DNA from: Alteromonas lipotrueiana
GTDB taxonomy: Bacteria; Pseudomonadota; Gammaproteobacteria; Enterobacterales; Alteromonadaceae
Reading direction: 5' to 3'
Length of the DNA stretch: 64,000 nt
NCBI RefSeq assembly: GCF_019249245.1
Contig: NZ_JAESDK010000001.1
Location: 1-64,000, forward strand
This document shows, piece after piece, positions 44,570 through 53,798 of this stretch. The first letter of the stretch is position 1; every line of letters begins with the position of its first letter. The translations under genes were made by a program, and so were the position numbers. Below the pieces are notes generated by a model, which was given only the letters and a program-made list of their open reading frames with translations, made no database searches and had not been told where the DNA came from.

Positions 44570-45745
44570 TTATTGTTTTTTTTGTTCCAGCACGGCAACT
44601 GCCGGTAACGTTTTGCCTTCAAGAAATTCAAGAAACGCGCCACCGCCGGTTGAAATATACGATACTTTATCAGCAATACCGTATTTATCTACCGCTGCTA
44701 ATGTATCACCACCACCAGCAATTGAGAATGCATCACTGTTGGCAATAGCCTCAGCAATGCCTTTAGTGCCTGCTTCAAACTGGTCAAATTCGAATACGCC
44801 TACCGGCCCGTTCCATACAATAGTACCGGCATTTTTTAAAATTGACGCCAGCGCTTTTGTGGACTCGGGACCAATATCAAAAACCATGTCATCTGCATCT
44901 ATTTTGTCTACCGCTTTAAGGGTAGCTTCGGCTGACTCTGAAAACTCCTTGCCTACCACCACATCAGTAGGTACCGGAATATCCCCACCGTTTGCCTGCG
45001 CACCGCTAATTAATGCCTTGGCGTCATCGACAAGATCCATTTCAACCAAAGAATTGCCCACATTATGCCCCTGAGCCGCAATAAACGTATTGGCAATACC
45101 CCCACCGACAATTAGCTGGTCTACTTTTTCAGCCAGTGATTTAAGTACCGTAAGTTTGGTAGATACTTTTGAGCCACCCACAATAGCCACCATGGGGCGC
45201 GCAGGGTTATCCAGTGCTTTGCCTAATGCATCAAGTTCGGCGGCTAATAACGGGCCGGCACACGCTTTAGGAGCAAATTTGGCTACGCCATGGGTAGACG
45301 CCTGCGCCCGGTGAGCAGTACCAAACGCATCCATTACAAAAATGTCGCATAAAGCAGCATACTGTTTGGCCAGGGTTTCGTCGTCTTTTTTCTCGCCTGT
45401 ATTAAAGCGAACATTTTCTAAAATAACCAGCTCGCCCGGCTTAACGTCAACGCCGTCCAGATAATCTTTAACCAGACGCACCTTTACCGACAGCGCATCG
45501 TTAAGATAATCAACCACGGGCTGCAAAGAATACTCGTCTTCTGGCTGACCTTCGGTGGGTCGTCCCAGGTGCGACATCACCATTACCGCAGCGCCCTTTT
45601 CAAGCGCCGTTTTAAGGGTAGGAATTGACGCTTTAATACGGGCGTCTGACGTTACTTTGCCGTTTTTAACCGGTACGTTCAAATCCTGGCGAATCAATAC
45701 CCGCTGGCCGTCTAACGAAAAATCTTGCATAGTTGGAATTGTCAT
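44570..45745 (-). CDS. pgk: Phosphoglycerate kinase
   Basis: 391 residues, the usual length. [17 protein letters not shown] matches the N-terminal signature RxDx[23 protein letters not shown] and the C-terminal nucleotide site [12 protein letters not shown] with SIAGGGDT are all present. It transfers phosphate between 1,3-bisphosphoglycerate and ADP. GGGAGACGCT precedes the ATG. It is the third gene of tkt-epd-pgk-fba. Confidence 0.97.
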   Translation of the reverse strand: MTIPTMQDFSLDGQRVLIRQDLNVPVKNGKVTSDARIKASIPTLKTALEKGAAVMVMSHLGRPTEGQPEDEYSLQPVVDYLNDALSVKVRLVKDYLDGVDVKPGELVILENVRFNTGEKKDDETLAKQYAALCDIFVMDAFGTAHRAQASTHGVAKFAPKACAGPLLAAELDALGKALDNPARPMVAIVGGSKVSTKLTVLKSLAEKVDQLIVGGGIANTFIAAQGHNVGNSLVEMDLVDDAKALISGAQANGGDIPVPTDVVVGKEFSESAEATLKAVDKIDADDMVFDIGPESTKALASILKNAGTIVWNGPVGVFEFDQFEAGTKGIAEAIANSDAFSIAGGGDTLAAVDKYGIADKVSYISTGGGAFLEFLEGKTLPAVAVLEQKKQ

Positions 45746-45800
45746 AGCGTCTCCCTAATAATGAACTGTGTGTAGCGCAATACTGCCATACGTATACGGT

Positions 45801-46820
45801 TTATTTAGCTTGTCCGGCATGATACATCGCCTGGGCGGTGTCAATCATGCGATTGGCAAACCCCCACTCGTTGTCACACCAGATTAATGTTTTCACCAAT
45901 TGATTGTGACTGACCCGGGTCTGGGTGCCATCTACAATACTTGAATGAGGATCATGATTAAAATCAATCGATACCAGAGGCTCTTCGGTGTAATCAACAA
46001 TACCCGATAGCCGCCCTTCCCGGGCTTTTTTCAATACGGTGTTGACCTTATTTATGCATACTTTTTCGGCCAGGGTCACACTTAAGTCCATGGCGGTGAC
46101 ATTGATAGTAGGCACACGCACCGCAATGGCCTCAAACTTACCCGCAAACTTTGGCAAAATACGTTCAATACCCCGAGCCAGGCGGGTATCAACCGGTATT
46201 ATTGAATGACTGGCGGCGCGGGTGCGGCGCAGGTCGTCATGATACGCATCAATCACCATTTGATCGTGCATTGAAGAATGGATAGTAGTGATGGTGCCAC
46301 TTTGTACGCCAAAAGCTTCATCTAGTATCTGAATAACCGGCACAATACAATTGGTGGTACACGAGCCGTTAGACACCAGTTGATGATGAGGCTTGAGAGT
46401 TTCTTCGTTACAGCCAAAGATAACGGTATTGTCTAAATCGTGACTGCCTGGCTGAGAATACAGCACCTTACCCGCACCGGCATCCAGGTGAGCTTGTCCG
46501 GCGGCGCGATCCTGATGCACTCCGGTACATTCAAGCACAATATCTACCCCAAGCTCGCGCCAGGGCAAACCTGTTATATCGTGTTGGGCAAACAGTTGAA
46601 TATTATCGCCCGCCACTTCAAGGTGACGGTCTTTTAGTGTCACCTCAAAGGGAAACCGCCCATGGGCGGTATCGTATTTTAATAAATGGGCAATGCCCTG
46701 TGGCTTGGCTATTTCGTTAATGGCGACAACGCGGATATGCTGATTGCGCCCTGTCTCGTACAGGGCGCGAAGCACATTGCGGCCAATTCGACCAAAGCCG
46801 TTAATGGCAACTCTGACCAT
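45801..46820 (-). CDS. epd: D-erythrose-4-phosphate dehydrogenase
   Basis: 339 residues. The Rossmann start [21 protein letters not shown] and the catalytic site NGSCTTNC mark the GAPDH superfamily. [30 protein letters not shown] and the position between tkt and pgk identify Epd rather than glycolytic GAPDH. Epd oxidises erythrose 4-phosphate to 4-phosphoerythronate, the first step of DXP-independent pyridoxal phosphate synthesis. Transketolase encoded just upstream produces its substrate. Confidence 0.92.
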   Translation of the reverse strand: MVRVAINGFGRIGRNVLRALYETGRNQHIRVVAINEIAKPQGIAHLLKYDTAHGRFPFEVTLKDRHLEVAGDNIQLFAQHDITGLPWRELGVDIVLECTGVHQDRAAGQAHLDAGAGKVLYSQPGSHDLDNTVIFGCNEETLKPHHQLVSNGSCTTNCIVPVIQILDEAFGVQSGTITTIHSSMHDQMVIDAYHDDLRRTRAASHSIIPVDTRLARGIERILPKFAGKFEAIAVRVPTINVTAMDLSVTLAEKVCINKVNTVLKKAREGRLSGIVDYTEEPLVSIDFNHDPHSSIVDGTQTRVSHNQLVKTLIWCDNEWGFANRMIDTAQAMYHAGQAK

Positions 46821-46842
46821 ATTTACCGCCTGTATTTAGCGT

Positions 46843-48837
46843 TTAAAGCAGTGATTTAGCTGCCTCGACAACCGCCTCGGTGGTAATATTAAAATGTTTA
46901 AACAGATCGTCTGCCGGGCCTGACTCCCCAAAGGTGTCCATGCCTACAACGGCGCCGGTAAAGCCAACATACTTGTACCAGCTGTCTTTAGACAACGCCT
47001 CTACCGCTACGCGGCGAGTTACCGCCAAGGGTAATACGCTGTCACGATACTCGCTGCTTTGACGATCAAACACATCAGTGCAAGGCATAGAAACCACACG
47101 CGCCTTGGTACCCTGCCCGGCAAGCTGCTCGGCGGCTTCAACCGCAAGCTGAACCTCTGAACCTGTGCCAATTAAAATAACATCAGGTGTGCCGTCACAA
47201 TCTTTTAAAATATAACCGCCTTTTTCAATAGCCGCGACCTGGTCTTTGCTGCGCTCTTGCTGGGCAACACCCTGACGGGTAAAAATAAGCGAGGTAGGAC
47301 CATCATTACGCACAATCGCTTGTTTCCAGGCTACCGCCGACTCAACCTGATCGCACGGACGCCAGTTATCCAGGTTAGGTGTTGAACGCAAGGCCACCAG
47401 CTGTTCTACCGGTTGATGCGTAGGACCATCTTCACCTAAACCAATCGAATCGTGGGTGTACACAAAAATAGAGGGGGCTTTCATCAATGCAGCCATGCGT
47501 ACCGCATTACGGGCATATTCCATAAACATCAGGAAGGTGGCACCGTAGGCTTTTAAACCACCGTGTAGCACCATGCCATTCATAATACCTGACATACCAA
47601 ATTCGCGTACGCCGTAATAAATATAGTTGCCGCTGGCATCGTCATTTATTACCCCTTTACTGCCTTCCCAGATGGTCAGGTTAGAGCCTGCAAGGTCGGC
47701 TGAACCGCCAACCATTTCTGGTAATAGCGGACCATACGCATTTAATGCATTTTGCGAGGCTTTACGGGTAGCCAGTTTTTCTGGATTGGCTTGTAATTTA
47801 GCAATGTACTCGTCGGCTTTTTCAACAAAGTTGCCGGGCAAATCACCTTTAATACGGCGCGAAAACTCTGCCGCTTCTTCAGGAAATGCCTTTTGGTACT
47901 GGGCAAATTTGTCTTCCCACGCTTGTTGCGCCTGTTGGCCTTTATCTTTAGCGGTCCATTCTGCTGCAACGTCTGCCGGAATTTCAAAGGGGGCAGCGGT
48001 CCAGCCAAGTTCTTCGCGAGTGGCTTCAATTTCATCTTCGCCTAGCGCCGCGCCATGAGAAGACTCAGACCCTTGCTTGTTAGGCGAACCAAAACCAATA
48101 ATGGTTTTACAAATAATTAAGGTAGGTGCAGACGTATTGCTACGACCTTCTTCAATGGCTTTGCGAACCTCATCGGCATCGTGACCGTCGACATGTTCGA
48201 TTACCTGCCAGCCGTAAGCTTTGAAGCGAGCCGCGGTGTCGTCGGTAAACCAGCCTTCTACTTCACCGTCAATCGAGATGCCATTGTCATCGTAAAACGC
48301 AATCAGTTTACCCAGACCCAGCGTACCCGCTAATGAACATACCTCGTGCGAGATACCTTCCATTAAACAACCGTCCCCCAAAAAGGCATAGGTGTGGTGA
48401 TCAACAATCTCGTGATCTGGCTTGTTAAACTGTGCGGCCATTACTTTTTCGGCCAGTGCCATACCTACCGCGTTACTGACACCCTGACCCAACGGGCCGG
48501 TGGTCGTTTCTACGCCGGGGGCATAACCGTATTCGGGATGACCCGGGGTTTTTGAATGCAGCTGACGAAAATTTTTCAGCTCTTCAATGGGCAGGTCATA
48601 ACCGGTAAGGTGCAATAACGAATAAAGCAGCATTGAGCCGTGGCCGTTTGACAGAACAAAGCGGTCGCGGTTAGCCCAGTCGGGGTTAGTCGGGTTGTGC
48701 GATAAAAAATCGCACCACAGTACCTGAGCAATGTCGGCCATTCCCATGGGCGCACCCGGGTGGCCCGATTTGGCTTTTTGAACTGCATCCATGCTTAAAG
48801 CACGGACAGCATTGGCAAGTTCACGACGAGTGGGCAT
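46843..48837 (-). CDS. tkt: Transketolase
   Basis: 664 residues, full length. It begins [32 protein letters not shown]. The thiamine diphosphate motif [12 protein letters not shown] and [11 protein letters not shown] are present. The pyrimidine-domain catalytic region contains [15 protein letters not shown]. It moves two-carbon units in the non-oxidative pentose phosphate pathway and yields erythrose 4-phosphate for Epd. CAGGAGACATC precedes the ATG. It heads the four-gene carbon block and is divergent from metK. Confidence 0.97.
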   Translation of the reverse strand: MPTRRELANAVRALSMDAVQKAKSGHPGAPMGMADIAQVLWCDFLSHNPTNPDWANRDRFVLSNGHGSMLLYSLLHLTGYDLPIEELKNFRQLHSKTPGHPEYGYAPGVETTTGPLGQGVSNAVGMALAEKVMAAQFNKPDHEIVDHHTYAFLGDGCLMEGISHEVCSLAGTLGLGKLIAFYDDNGISIDGEVEGWFTDDTAARFKAYGWQVIEHVDGHDADEVRKAIEEGRSNTSAPTLIICKTIIGFGSPNKQGSESSHGAALGEDEIEATREELGWTAAPFEIPADVAAEWTAKDKGQQAQQAWEDKFAQYQKAFPEEAAEFSRRIKGDLPGNFVEKADEYIAKLQANPEKLATRKASQNALNAYGPLLPEMVGGSADLAGSNLTIWEGSKGVINDDASGNYIYYGVREFGMSGIMNGMVLHGGLKAYGATFLMFMEYARNAVRMAALMKAPSIFVYTHDSIGLGEDGPTHQPVEQLVALRSTPNLDNWRPCDQVESAVAWKQAIVRNDGPTSLIFTRQGVAQQERSKDQVAAIEKGGYILKDCDGTPDVILIGTGSEVQLAVEAAEQLAGQGTKARVVSMPCTDVFDRQSSEYRDSVLPLAVTRRVAVEALSKDSWYKYVGFTGAVVGMDTFGESGPADDLFKHFNITTEAVVEAAKSLL

Positions 48838-49166
48838 GATGTCTCCTGGTTATTGTGTTTCTACAGCCAAGGGTATACGCAAGCATGGTTGTTTTACGCT
48901 TACACGTAGGGTTTGGTCTGTTATACGTGAAAATAGCAACTATTCTTACCTAAGCGCCCCACTACTGCAATGTGTTTTACTGGAATAGCAGACGCCCCTG
49001 TAAAAAAATGTCACCATCTGTTTATCATTTTGGCTGACAGTAACGCGCTTGCTGTCAACCAAACGTAACAAATAGACTTTTAGACGTCCAGATGTAAAGA
49101 CTGGTGTTTTTAAGTATATCCAGTACAATTACCCCTTTATTGAGGTCAAAACCTAACGGAGAATTT
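48838..49166. other. 329-bp divergent tkt/metK promoter region
   Basis: It contains the leftward leader of tkt with no recognised operator, and on the right a MetJ operator (49074-49105) and a -10-like TACAAT (49124-49129) before metK. No coding frame or riboswitch was recognised. Confidence 0.6.
49074..49105. promoter_or_regulatory. MetJ operator: four consecutive met boxes
   Basis: Four 8-bp units abut each other: AGACTTTT, AGACGTCC, AGATGTAA, AGACTGGT. The met-box consensus is AGACGTCT, and 8-bp tandem spacing is how MetJ dimers bind cooperatively. Matches per unit are 5, 7, 5 and 5 or so of 8. The site is 60 to 90 bases before metK, as in enterobacteria, so repression by MetJ with S-adenosylmethionine is expected. 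Confidence 0.8.
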
Positions 49167-50312
49167 ATGGCTACGCAGTTATTTACATCCGAGTCAGTAT
49201 CAGAAGGTCATCCAGACAAAATTGCCGATCAAATTTCTGATGCGGTACTGGATGCTATTTTGGAACAGGATCCCAAAGCTCGGGTGGCATGCGAAACCTA
49301 CGTTAAAACCGGCATGGTACTGGTTGGCGGCGAAATTACCACCTCAGCCTGGGTTGATATCGAAGAGTTAACCCGGCAAACCGTTAAAGAGATTGGCTAT
49401 ACTCATTCAGACATGGGTTTTGATGCTGACTCGTGTGCGGTGCTTAACGCTATTGGTAAGCAGTCGCCGGATATTAACCAGGGGGTAGATCGTACCAGCC
49501 CTGAAGAACAAGGCGCCGGAGACCAGGGCCTGATGTTTGGCTATGCCAGTGACGAGACCGACGTCCTTATGCCGGCTCCAATCACTTACGCGCATCGTTT
49601 GGTACAAAAACAAGCCGAAATACGTAAATCGGGTAAACTTGACTTTTTACGCCCAGACGCCAAAAGTCAGGTAACGTTTGTATACGAAAACAACAAGCCG
49701 GTAGGCGTTGATGCTGTGGTGTTATCAACCCAACATTGTGACAGTGTTACCACCGAGCAGGTCCGTGAAGCGGTGATGGAAGAAATTATCAAGCCGGTAC
49801 TGCCTGAACAATGGTTAACCGGCAACACAAAATTTCACATTAACCCGACGGGTCGTTTTGTCATTGGTGGCCCGGTGGGCGATTGTGGTCTTACTGGCCG
49901 TAAAATTATCGTGGATACTTATGGCGGCATGGCACGTCATGGTGGCGGTGCGTTTTCGGGTAAAGATCCGTCTAAGGTAGATCGTTCTGCGGCCTATGCG
50001 GGTCGGTATGTTGCCAAAAACATTGTGGCAGCCGGTCTGGCACGGCGCTGCGAGATTCAAATCTCCTATGCTATTGGCGTGGCTGAACCCACCTCAATTA
50101 GTATTGAAACCTTTGGCACAGCAACAGTAGACGAAAAAGCTCTAGTTGCACTGGTGCGTGAACATTTTGACTTACGTCCCTATGGGCTGATTAAAATGCT
50201 GGATCTCGAGCGTCCGATTTACCGCGCAACTGCGGCTTATGGTCACTTTGGTCGTGAACATTTCCCATGGGAGCGTACCGACCGGGCCGAAGCACTAAAA
50301 GCGTCGGTATAG
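49167..50312 (+). CDS. metK: S-adenosylmethionine synthetase
   Basis: 381 residues. The start [29 protein letters not shown] (given here as positions 1-29 of the protein) carries the ATP and methionine site. [12 protein letters not shown] is the first family signature, and the second is [19 protein letters not shown]. It makes S-adenosylmethionine from methionine and ATP. The frame is open to 49104, but ATG at 49167 has GGAGAATTT and matches the family start. A MetJ operator lies upstream and a strong terminator follows. Confidence 0.97.
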   Translation: MATQLFTSESVSEGHPDKIADQISDAVLDAILEQDPKARVACETYVKTGMVLVGGEITTSAWVDIEELTRQTVKEIGYTHSDMGFDADSCAVLNAIGKQSPDINQGVDRTSPEEQGAGDQGLMFGYASDETDVLMPAPITYAHRLVQKQAEIRKSGKLDFLRPDAKSQVTFVYENNKPVGVDAVVLSTQHCDSVTTEQVREAVMEEIIKPVLPEQWLTGNTKFHINPTGRFVIGGPVGDCGLTGRKIIVDTYGGMARHGGGAFSGKDPSKVDRSAAYAGRYVAKNIVAAGLARRCEIQISYAIGVAEPTSISIETFGTATVDEKALVALVREHFDLRPYGLIKMLDLERPIYRATAAYGHFGREHFPWERTDRAEALKASV

Positions 50313-50346
50313 CAACTACTTAGCGCAATAATTAGCAGGTTTTGAC

Positions 50347-50385
50347 AAAAGCGCTGATAGTCCGGCTTGGGCTATCAGCGCTTTT
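50347..50385 (+). terminator. Intrinsic terminator of metK
   Basis: AAAAGCGCTGATAG (50347-50360) pairs with CTATCAGCGCTTTT (50372-50385) around an 11-base loop, and more T bases follow. Confidence 0.93.
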
Positions 50386-50600
50386 TTGTTTTAATAGGCA
50401 CTGTAAAGATGGGTTTAGCAAGATTCACGCTCTAAAAAATAGGGCATGTCAGGCAAACTTAATCTTTAAACATATTGTAATACATAACTACGTTGTCACA
50501 ATTAAACGACAAAGAGCAAAAGACCTGCCTATACTTATCAGTATTAAAAAGGGTAGCGCGCAGATGCTTGTGTGATTTTTCAACTATGGATGCTGGCCAA

Positions 50601-51113
50601 ATGAAGCGTATATTTTTAATTTGTGTACTTATCGCAACGTTTAATACGATTACCAGCGCGTCTGCATTAGCCAATGATTTTGAATCTGCAAAACCAACCG
50701 CTGCCCCAGCCGAGCTTTTGAGTGCATCAAATTATCAGTTATGGTTGTATCGCTCACAAGCTATGCCTAAATGGTCGTTTGATATCAAATACGACAAAGC
50801 TTTTTTGCATCACCCGGCCTGGGCTTCTCAGTTACACTCGTTTGGTCTGCCTGATACCTTACGCTTTAGCGCCAGCCGAACCCTACCGTACGATCGGTCG
50901 CAACGCTTGTTTGCTGCGTTTCAAACCAGCAACGTACAGGCTGTGCGTCTTCCGGTTGAGCTTTATCATATCTCGGCTACCGGCATGGCAGCCAGCGTAG
51001 GTTGGCAACTTGGCGAGTACCAGCGGTTCAATATGGCGGTCGAATACGAATACCGCGAAGTGGCCGAACAAGACATCAACAGTGTATTATTAGGTGTGCA
51101 GTATTACTTTTAA
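50601..51113 (+). CDS. Small outer-membrane-like protein of unknown function
   Basis: 170 residues. A signal peptide (MKRIFLICVLIATFNT to about ASALA) is followed by a short polar stretch and then alternating strands. The sequence ends LLGVQYYF, with the terminal Phe usual for outer-membrane barrel proteins. LRFSASRTLPYDRSQRLFAAF and MAVEYEYREVAEQD look like barrel strands with turns. With about 145 mature residues it could form only a small barrel. The frame is open to 50493. ATG at 50601 exposes the signal peptide, and ATG at 50586 is an alternative. No family was recognised. It overlaps the convergent racemase gene by four bases. Confidence 0.65.
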   Translation: MKRIFLICVLIATFNTITSASALANDFESAKPTAAPAELLSASNYQLWLYRSQAMPKWSFDIKYDKAFLHHPAWASQLHSFGLPDTLRFSASRTLPYDRSQRLFAAFQTSNVQAVRLPVELYHISATGMAASVGWQLGEYQRFNMAVEYEYREVAEQDINSVLLGVQYYF

Positions 51114-51814
51114 TGCCCTAACAAATGATTGACTATCTGGCGGGTATGTACTTCGGTCGTATCAACTAATGTATGCCGGGTAATATGCGAATTGATCAAC
51201 AGCCCAATTTCAGTACATCCCAGAATAAACCCCTGCACGCCCTGCTCTGACATATCTTTCATAATCGCCAAAAACTGCTGCTGCGCGGTATCGGTCACCA
51301 CTCCCTGACACAGTTCATCATAAATAATGCGATGAATGAGGTCCTGAGCATCAGGGTCAGGTGTGGACACCTTAAGCCCGTAATTATTTAAGCCGTCACG
51401 GTAAAAGTCATCCTGCATGGTAAAACGCGTACCCAACAAGGCCACATGCTGGAGCTTGTCGGCCCGACAATGATCTGCGGTGGCATTGATGACATTTAGC
51501 AATGGGATAGAAATAGCTTGTGCTACCTGGGGTGCCACCTTGTGCATGGTGTTGGTGGCTATTGCGATGGCTGTTGCTCCGGCATTTTCGAGTGCCTGGG
51601 CGCTGTGCACCATTAAGTCGGCCAGATCTCCCCATTGCTGATTATGTTGTAAACTGCTGATGTGCTGAAAATCGACACTATGAAGAAGCACATCAGCGCT
51701 ATGCAAGCTGCCTAGTCGGGCATGTATCTGTTTGTTTAGCAGCGCATAATACAACGCCGTAGACTGCCAGCTCATACCGCCAATAATGCCCACCCGCTGT
51801 TGTAACTGTTGCAT
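51110..51814 (-). CDS. Aspartate/glutamate racemase family protein, YgeA-like
   Basis: 234 residues. VGIIGGMSWQSTALYYALLN, HSADVLLHSVDF and LLGTRFTMQDDFYRDGL match the E. coli YgeA subgroup along the whole length. The first catalytic position is Thr87 in ATNTMHK and the second is Cys200 in GCTEIG. As recalled, the YgeA subgroup also pairs Thr with Cys and prefers L-Asp/L-Glu, so this is not a loss. The residue before the Thr is Ala here where YgeA has Cys. It may make D-amino acids. It lies four bases from an exonuclease gene upstream. Confidence 0.85.
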   Translation of the reverse strand: MQQLQQRVGIIGGMSWQSTALYYALLNKQIHARLGSLHSADVLLHSVDFQHISSLQHNQQWGDLADLMVHSAQALENAGATAIAIATNTMHKVAPQVAQAISIPLLNVINATADHCRADKLQHVALLGTRFTMQDDFYRDGLNNYGLKVSTPDPDAQDLIHRIIYDELCQGVVTDTAQQQFLAIMKDMSEQGVQGFILGCTEIGLLINSHITRHTLVDTTEVHTRQIVNHLLGH

Positions 51815-51818
51815 AGTA

Positions 51819-52334
51819 CTAATCCAAGATGTGTTTTGACCTACCTTGCGCTTGAGAGTGCAAAAATGTCAATTGAATTAATTCAGCATCGGCGCTGGCC
51901 CGGTGGCGCTGGCCGTCAAAACGGTGTTGCAATGACTCTTTGGTTAGATGCCAGTTTTCCATCTGTTGTTCGTTCAATATATAATCTAACGCGGTTACTT
52001 TAAAAGCCATCGTTAAACGTACCGCATCAAACAGCTTGATTAACCAGGGGTAATCAACCACCCAGCCGTCGGTATACACCGTTTGCCCTTCCAAAAATTG
52101 GTTAAGCTCGTTGCAAACCTGTCGAATAGGATAACCATGCTCATACAAATCCTGCTGACTGATACCGTGCAGACTTTCGGCCTGAGCGTCCCAGTGAGTC
52201 CAGTCTTCTAAAGGATAAATAAGCCGACAAAAGCGAGCGCCGTCTGCACGCTTTACTCCAACTTCTATAGGGTAGCTGGCCGAACCGAACCCAGACGCTT
52301 CGACATCTATGAATGAGGGTGGCTGTTTATTCAT
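51819..52334 (-). CDS. DnaQ-fold 3'-5' exonuclease family protein
   Basis: 171 residues. SFIDVEASGFG gives the first DEDD motif (D-x-E), TDGWVVDYPWL the second Asp region, and HRASADAELIQ the third motif with His and Asp (DEDDh type). It is a short stand-alone domain that should trim DNA or RNA from 3' ends; the substrate is unknown. It is the first gene of a two-gene unit with the racemase. The ATG follows AAGGAGTC at a spacing of about nine bases. Confidence 0.8.
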   Translation of the reverse strand: MNKQPPSFIDVEASGFGSASYPIEVGVKRADGARFCRLIYPLEDWTHWDAQAESLHGISQQDLYEHGYPIRQVCNELNQFLEGQTVYTDGWVVDYPWLIKLFDAVRLTMAFKVTALDYILNEQQMENWHLTKESLQHRFDGQRHRASADAELIQLTFLHSQAQGRSKHILD

Positions 52335-52608
52335 ACCGCGATAAGACTCCTTATGATTACTGACTGATTAAGTGTGTAGCGATAAAGGCCAGGAACCTGG
52401 TGCAACGCATCAGGCAACGCGGGGCTAAACACGATTTATACCGCATGAGTGTATTTTTCGTTCGTTTTGCCGCCTTTATTCCCTTTTTAAACGGCTTACT
52501 TATGCGCTACTTACAGCCTTGTATTACCTAACATCGCCGTTTGTCTAATTGATAAACAACAGAAAAGCTCTACGATTGATACATTGATTAAGATTTAATG
52601 AAAATTTA

Positions 52609-53796
52609 ATGGTTGTGCGAGTGCGAACGTTAAACTGTATTTTGCTGTTTATTTTATTATTTGTAGGTACTGCATTTGCGACCGAGCCAGATGAAGAGCC
52701 GTTGTTTATCGCTATAGATGCAGATTTTAGCACAGTCGCGGTAGAGGGTGGCAACGCAATTGCCCGAGGCGTAGCTTTGGCGGTGGCAAGAATAAACCAG
52801 GAAGGGGGGGTGTTGGGACGGCCTTTGCGCATTATTCATAAAGACCACCGGGGTAATCCGGCCCGGGGCGTGGCAAATATCCGTCAGTTAGCACAAACAA
52901 AAGACTTATTGGCGATAGTGGGTGGCATTCATACTCCAGTCGCTATTGCTGAGCTGCCATTGTTACACAAACACAATTTGTTGTACCTTGGCCCCTGGGC
53001 TGCAGGGACCGCAGTGGTAGACAACAACTTTGAACCTGGTAATGTTTTTCGTATTTCAATACGCGACAGCGAAGCTGCGTCGGTATTAATTAAGCACGCA
53101 AAGGCGCGGGGTTTCAAACGTGTGGCATTAGCATTAGAGCGCACAGGCTGGGGTCGCTCTAACCTGGAGTCAATCAAAAACGCAGCTCAGGCCAACGATA
53201 TTTCAGTTGAGAAAGTCACCTGGATAAACTGGCAACAAAAAGATTTTGACGACGCAGCAATCAGCATTGATGCTGCTGGGGTAGACGCTGTTATTATGGT
53301 TGCCAACGCACCAGAAGGCGCGGTGGTCAGCAAAGCCTTGCACCGCACCATGGGCGGCAAAATGCCTGTTATTTCGCATTGGGGCATTGCTAGTGGTAAC
53401 TTTGTTACCACTGTGGGGCCAAAGATTTTATCCGAGCTTGATATATCGGTTATCCAGACTTTTAGTTTTCTTTACCAGAACAACCCGGCAGCTGCTAGAC
53501 TCTATAAAGACTATCAGGCAGCTTATGGTAAAGCGGCGCCTGACGCAGTACCGGCCGTGGTGGGCGTGGCTCATGCATACGATTTAGTGTTATTACTGGC
53601 CCAAGCGGTTAAACAGGCCGATAGCATTCAGATAGCCGATATTCGCCAGGCCATGGAAAATTTGCCAAAAACCCAGGGTACAGTAAAAGTGTATCACCCA
53701 GCGTTTACCCGCAAACGGCACGATGCCTTGTGGGCAGATGATTATTTTATGGCGCGCTTTAACGCCAACGGAAATCTAATTCCTATAATGAGGTAA
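52609..53796 (+). CDS. Periplasmic binding protein, LivK/type-1 family, sensor partner
   Basis: 395 residues. A signal peptide (to about FATEP) leads into a two-lobe type-1 periplasmic binding fold: GNAIARGVALAVARINQEGGVLGRPLRII, GGIHTPVAIAELPLLHKH, then FKRVALALERTGWGRSNLESIK and VVGVAHAYDLVLLLAQAV. It resembles branched-chain amino acid or urea binding proteins, but no ABC permease or ATPase gene is near. It ends two bases before a hybrid histidine kinase gene, so it most likely presents a ligand to that kinase, as TorT does for TorS. The ligand is unknown. The ribosome site is weak and AT-rich. Confidence 0.87.
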   Translation: MVVRVRTLNCILLFILLFVGTAFATEPDEEPLFIAIDADFSTVAVEGGNAIARGVALAVARINQEGGVLGRPLRIIHKDHRGNPARGVANIRQLAQTKDLLAIVGGIHTPVAIAELPLLHKHNLLYLGPWAAGTAVVDNNFEPGNVFRISIRDSEAASVLIKHAKARGFKRVALALERTGWGRSNLESIKNAAQANDISVEKVTWINWQQKDFDDAAISIDAAGVDAVIMVANAPEGAVVSKALHRTMGGKMPVISHWGIASGNFVTTVGPKILSELDISVIQTFSFLYQNNPAAARLYKDYQAAYGKAAPDAVPAVVGVAHAYDLVLLLAQAVKQADSIQIADIRQAMENLPKTQGTVKVYHPAFTRKRHDALWADDYFMARFNANGNLIPIMR

Positions 53797-53798
53797 AG

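Noticed and set aside
51110-51814. Racemase that seemed to have lost its first catalytic Cys
   Set aside because: The E. coli YgeA subgroup has Thr at this place and keeps only the second Cys, as recalled from the family, so the residue pair is normal for this subgroup.
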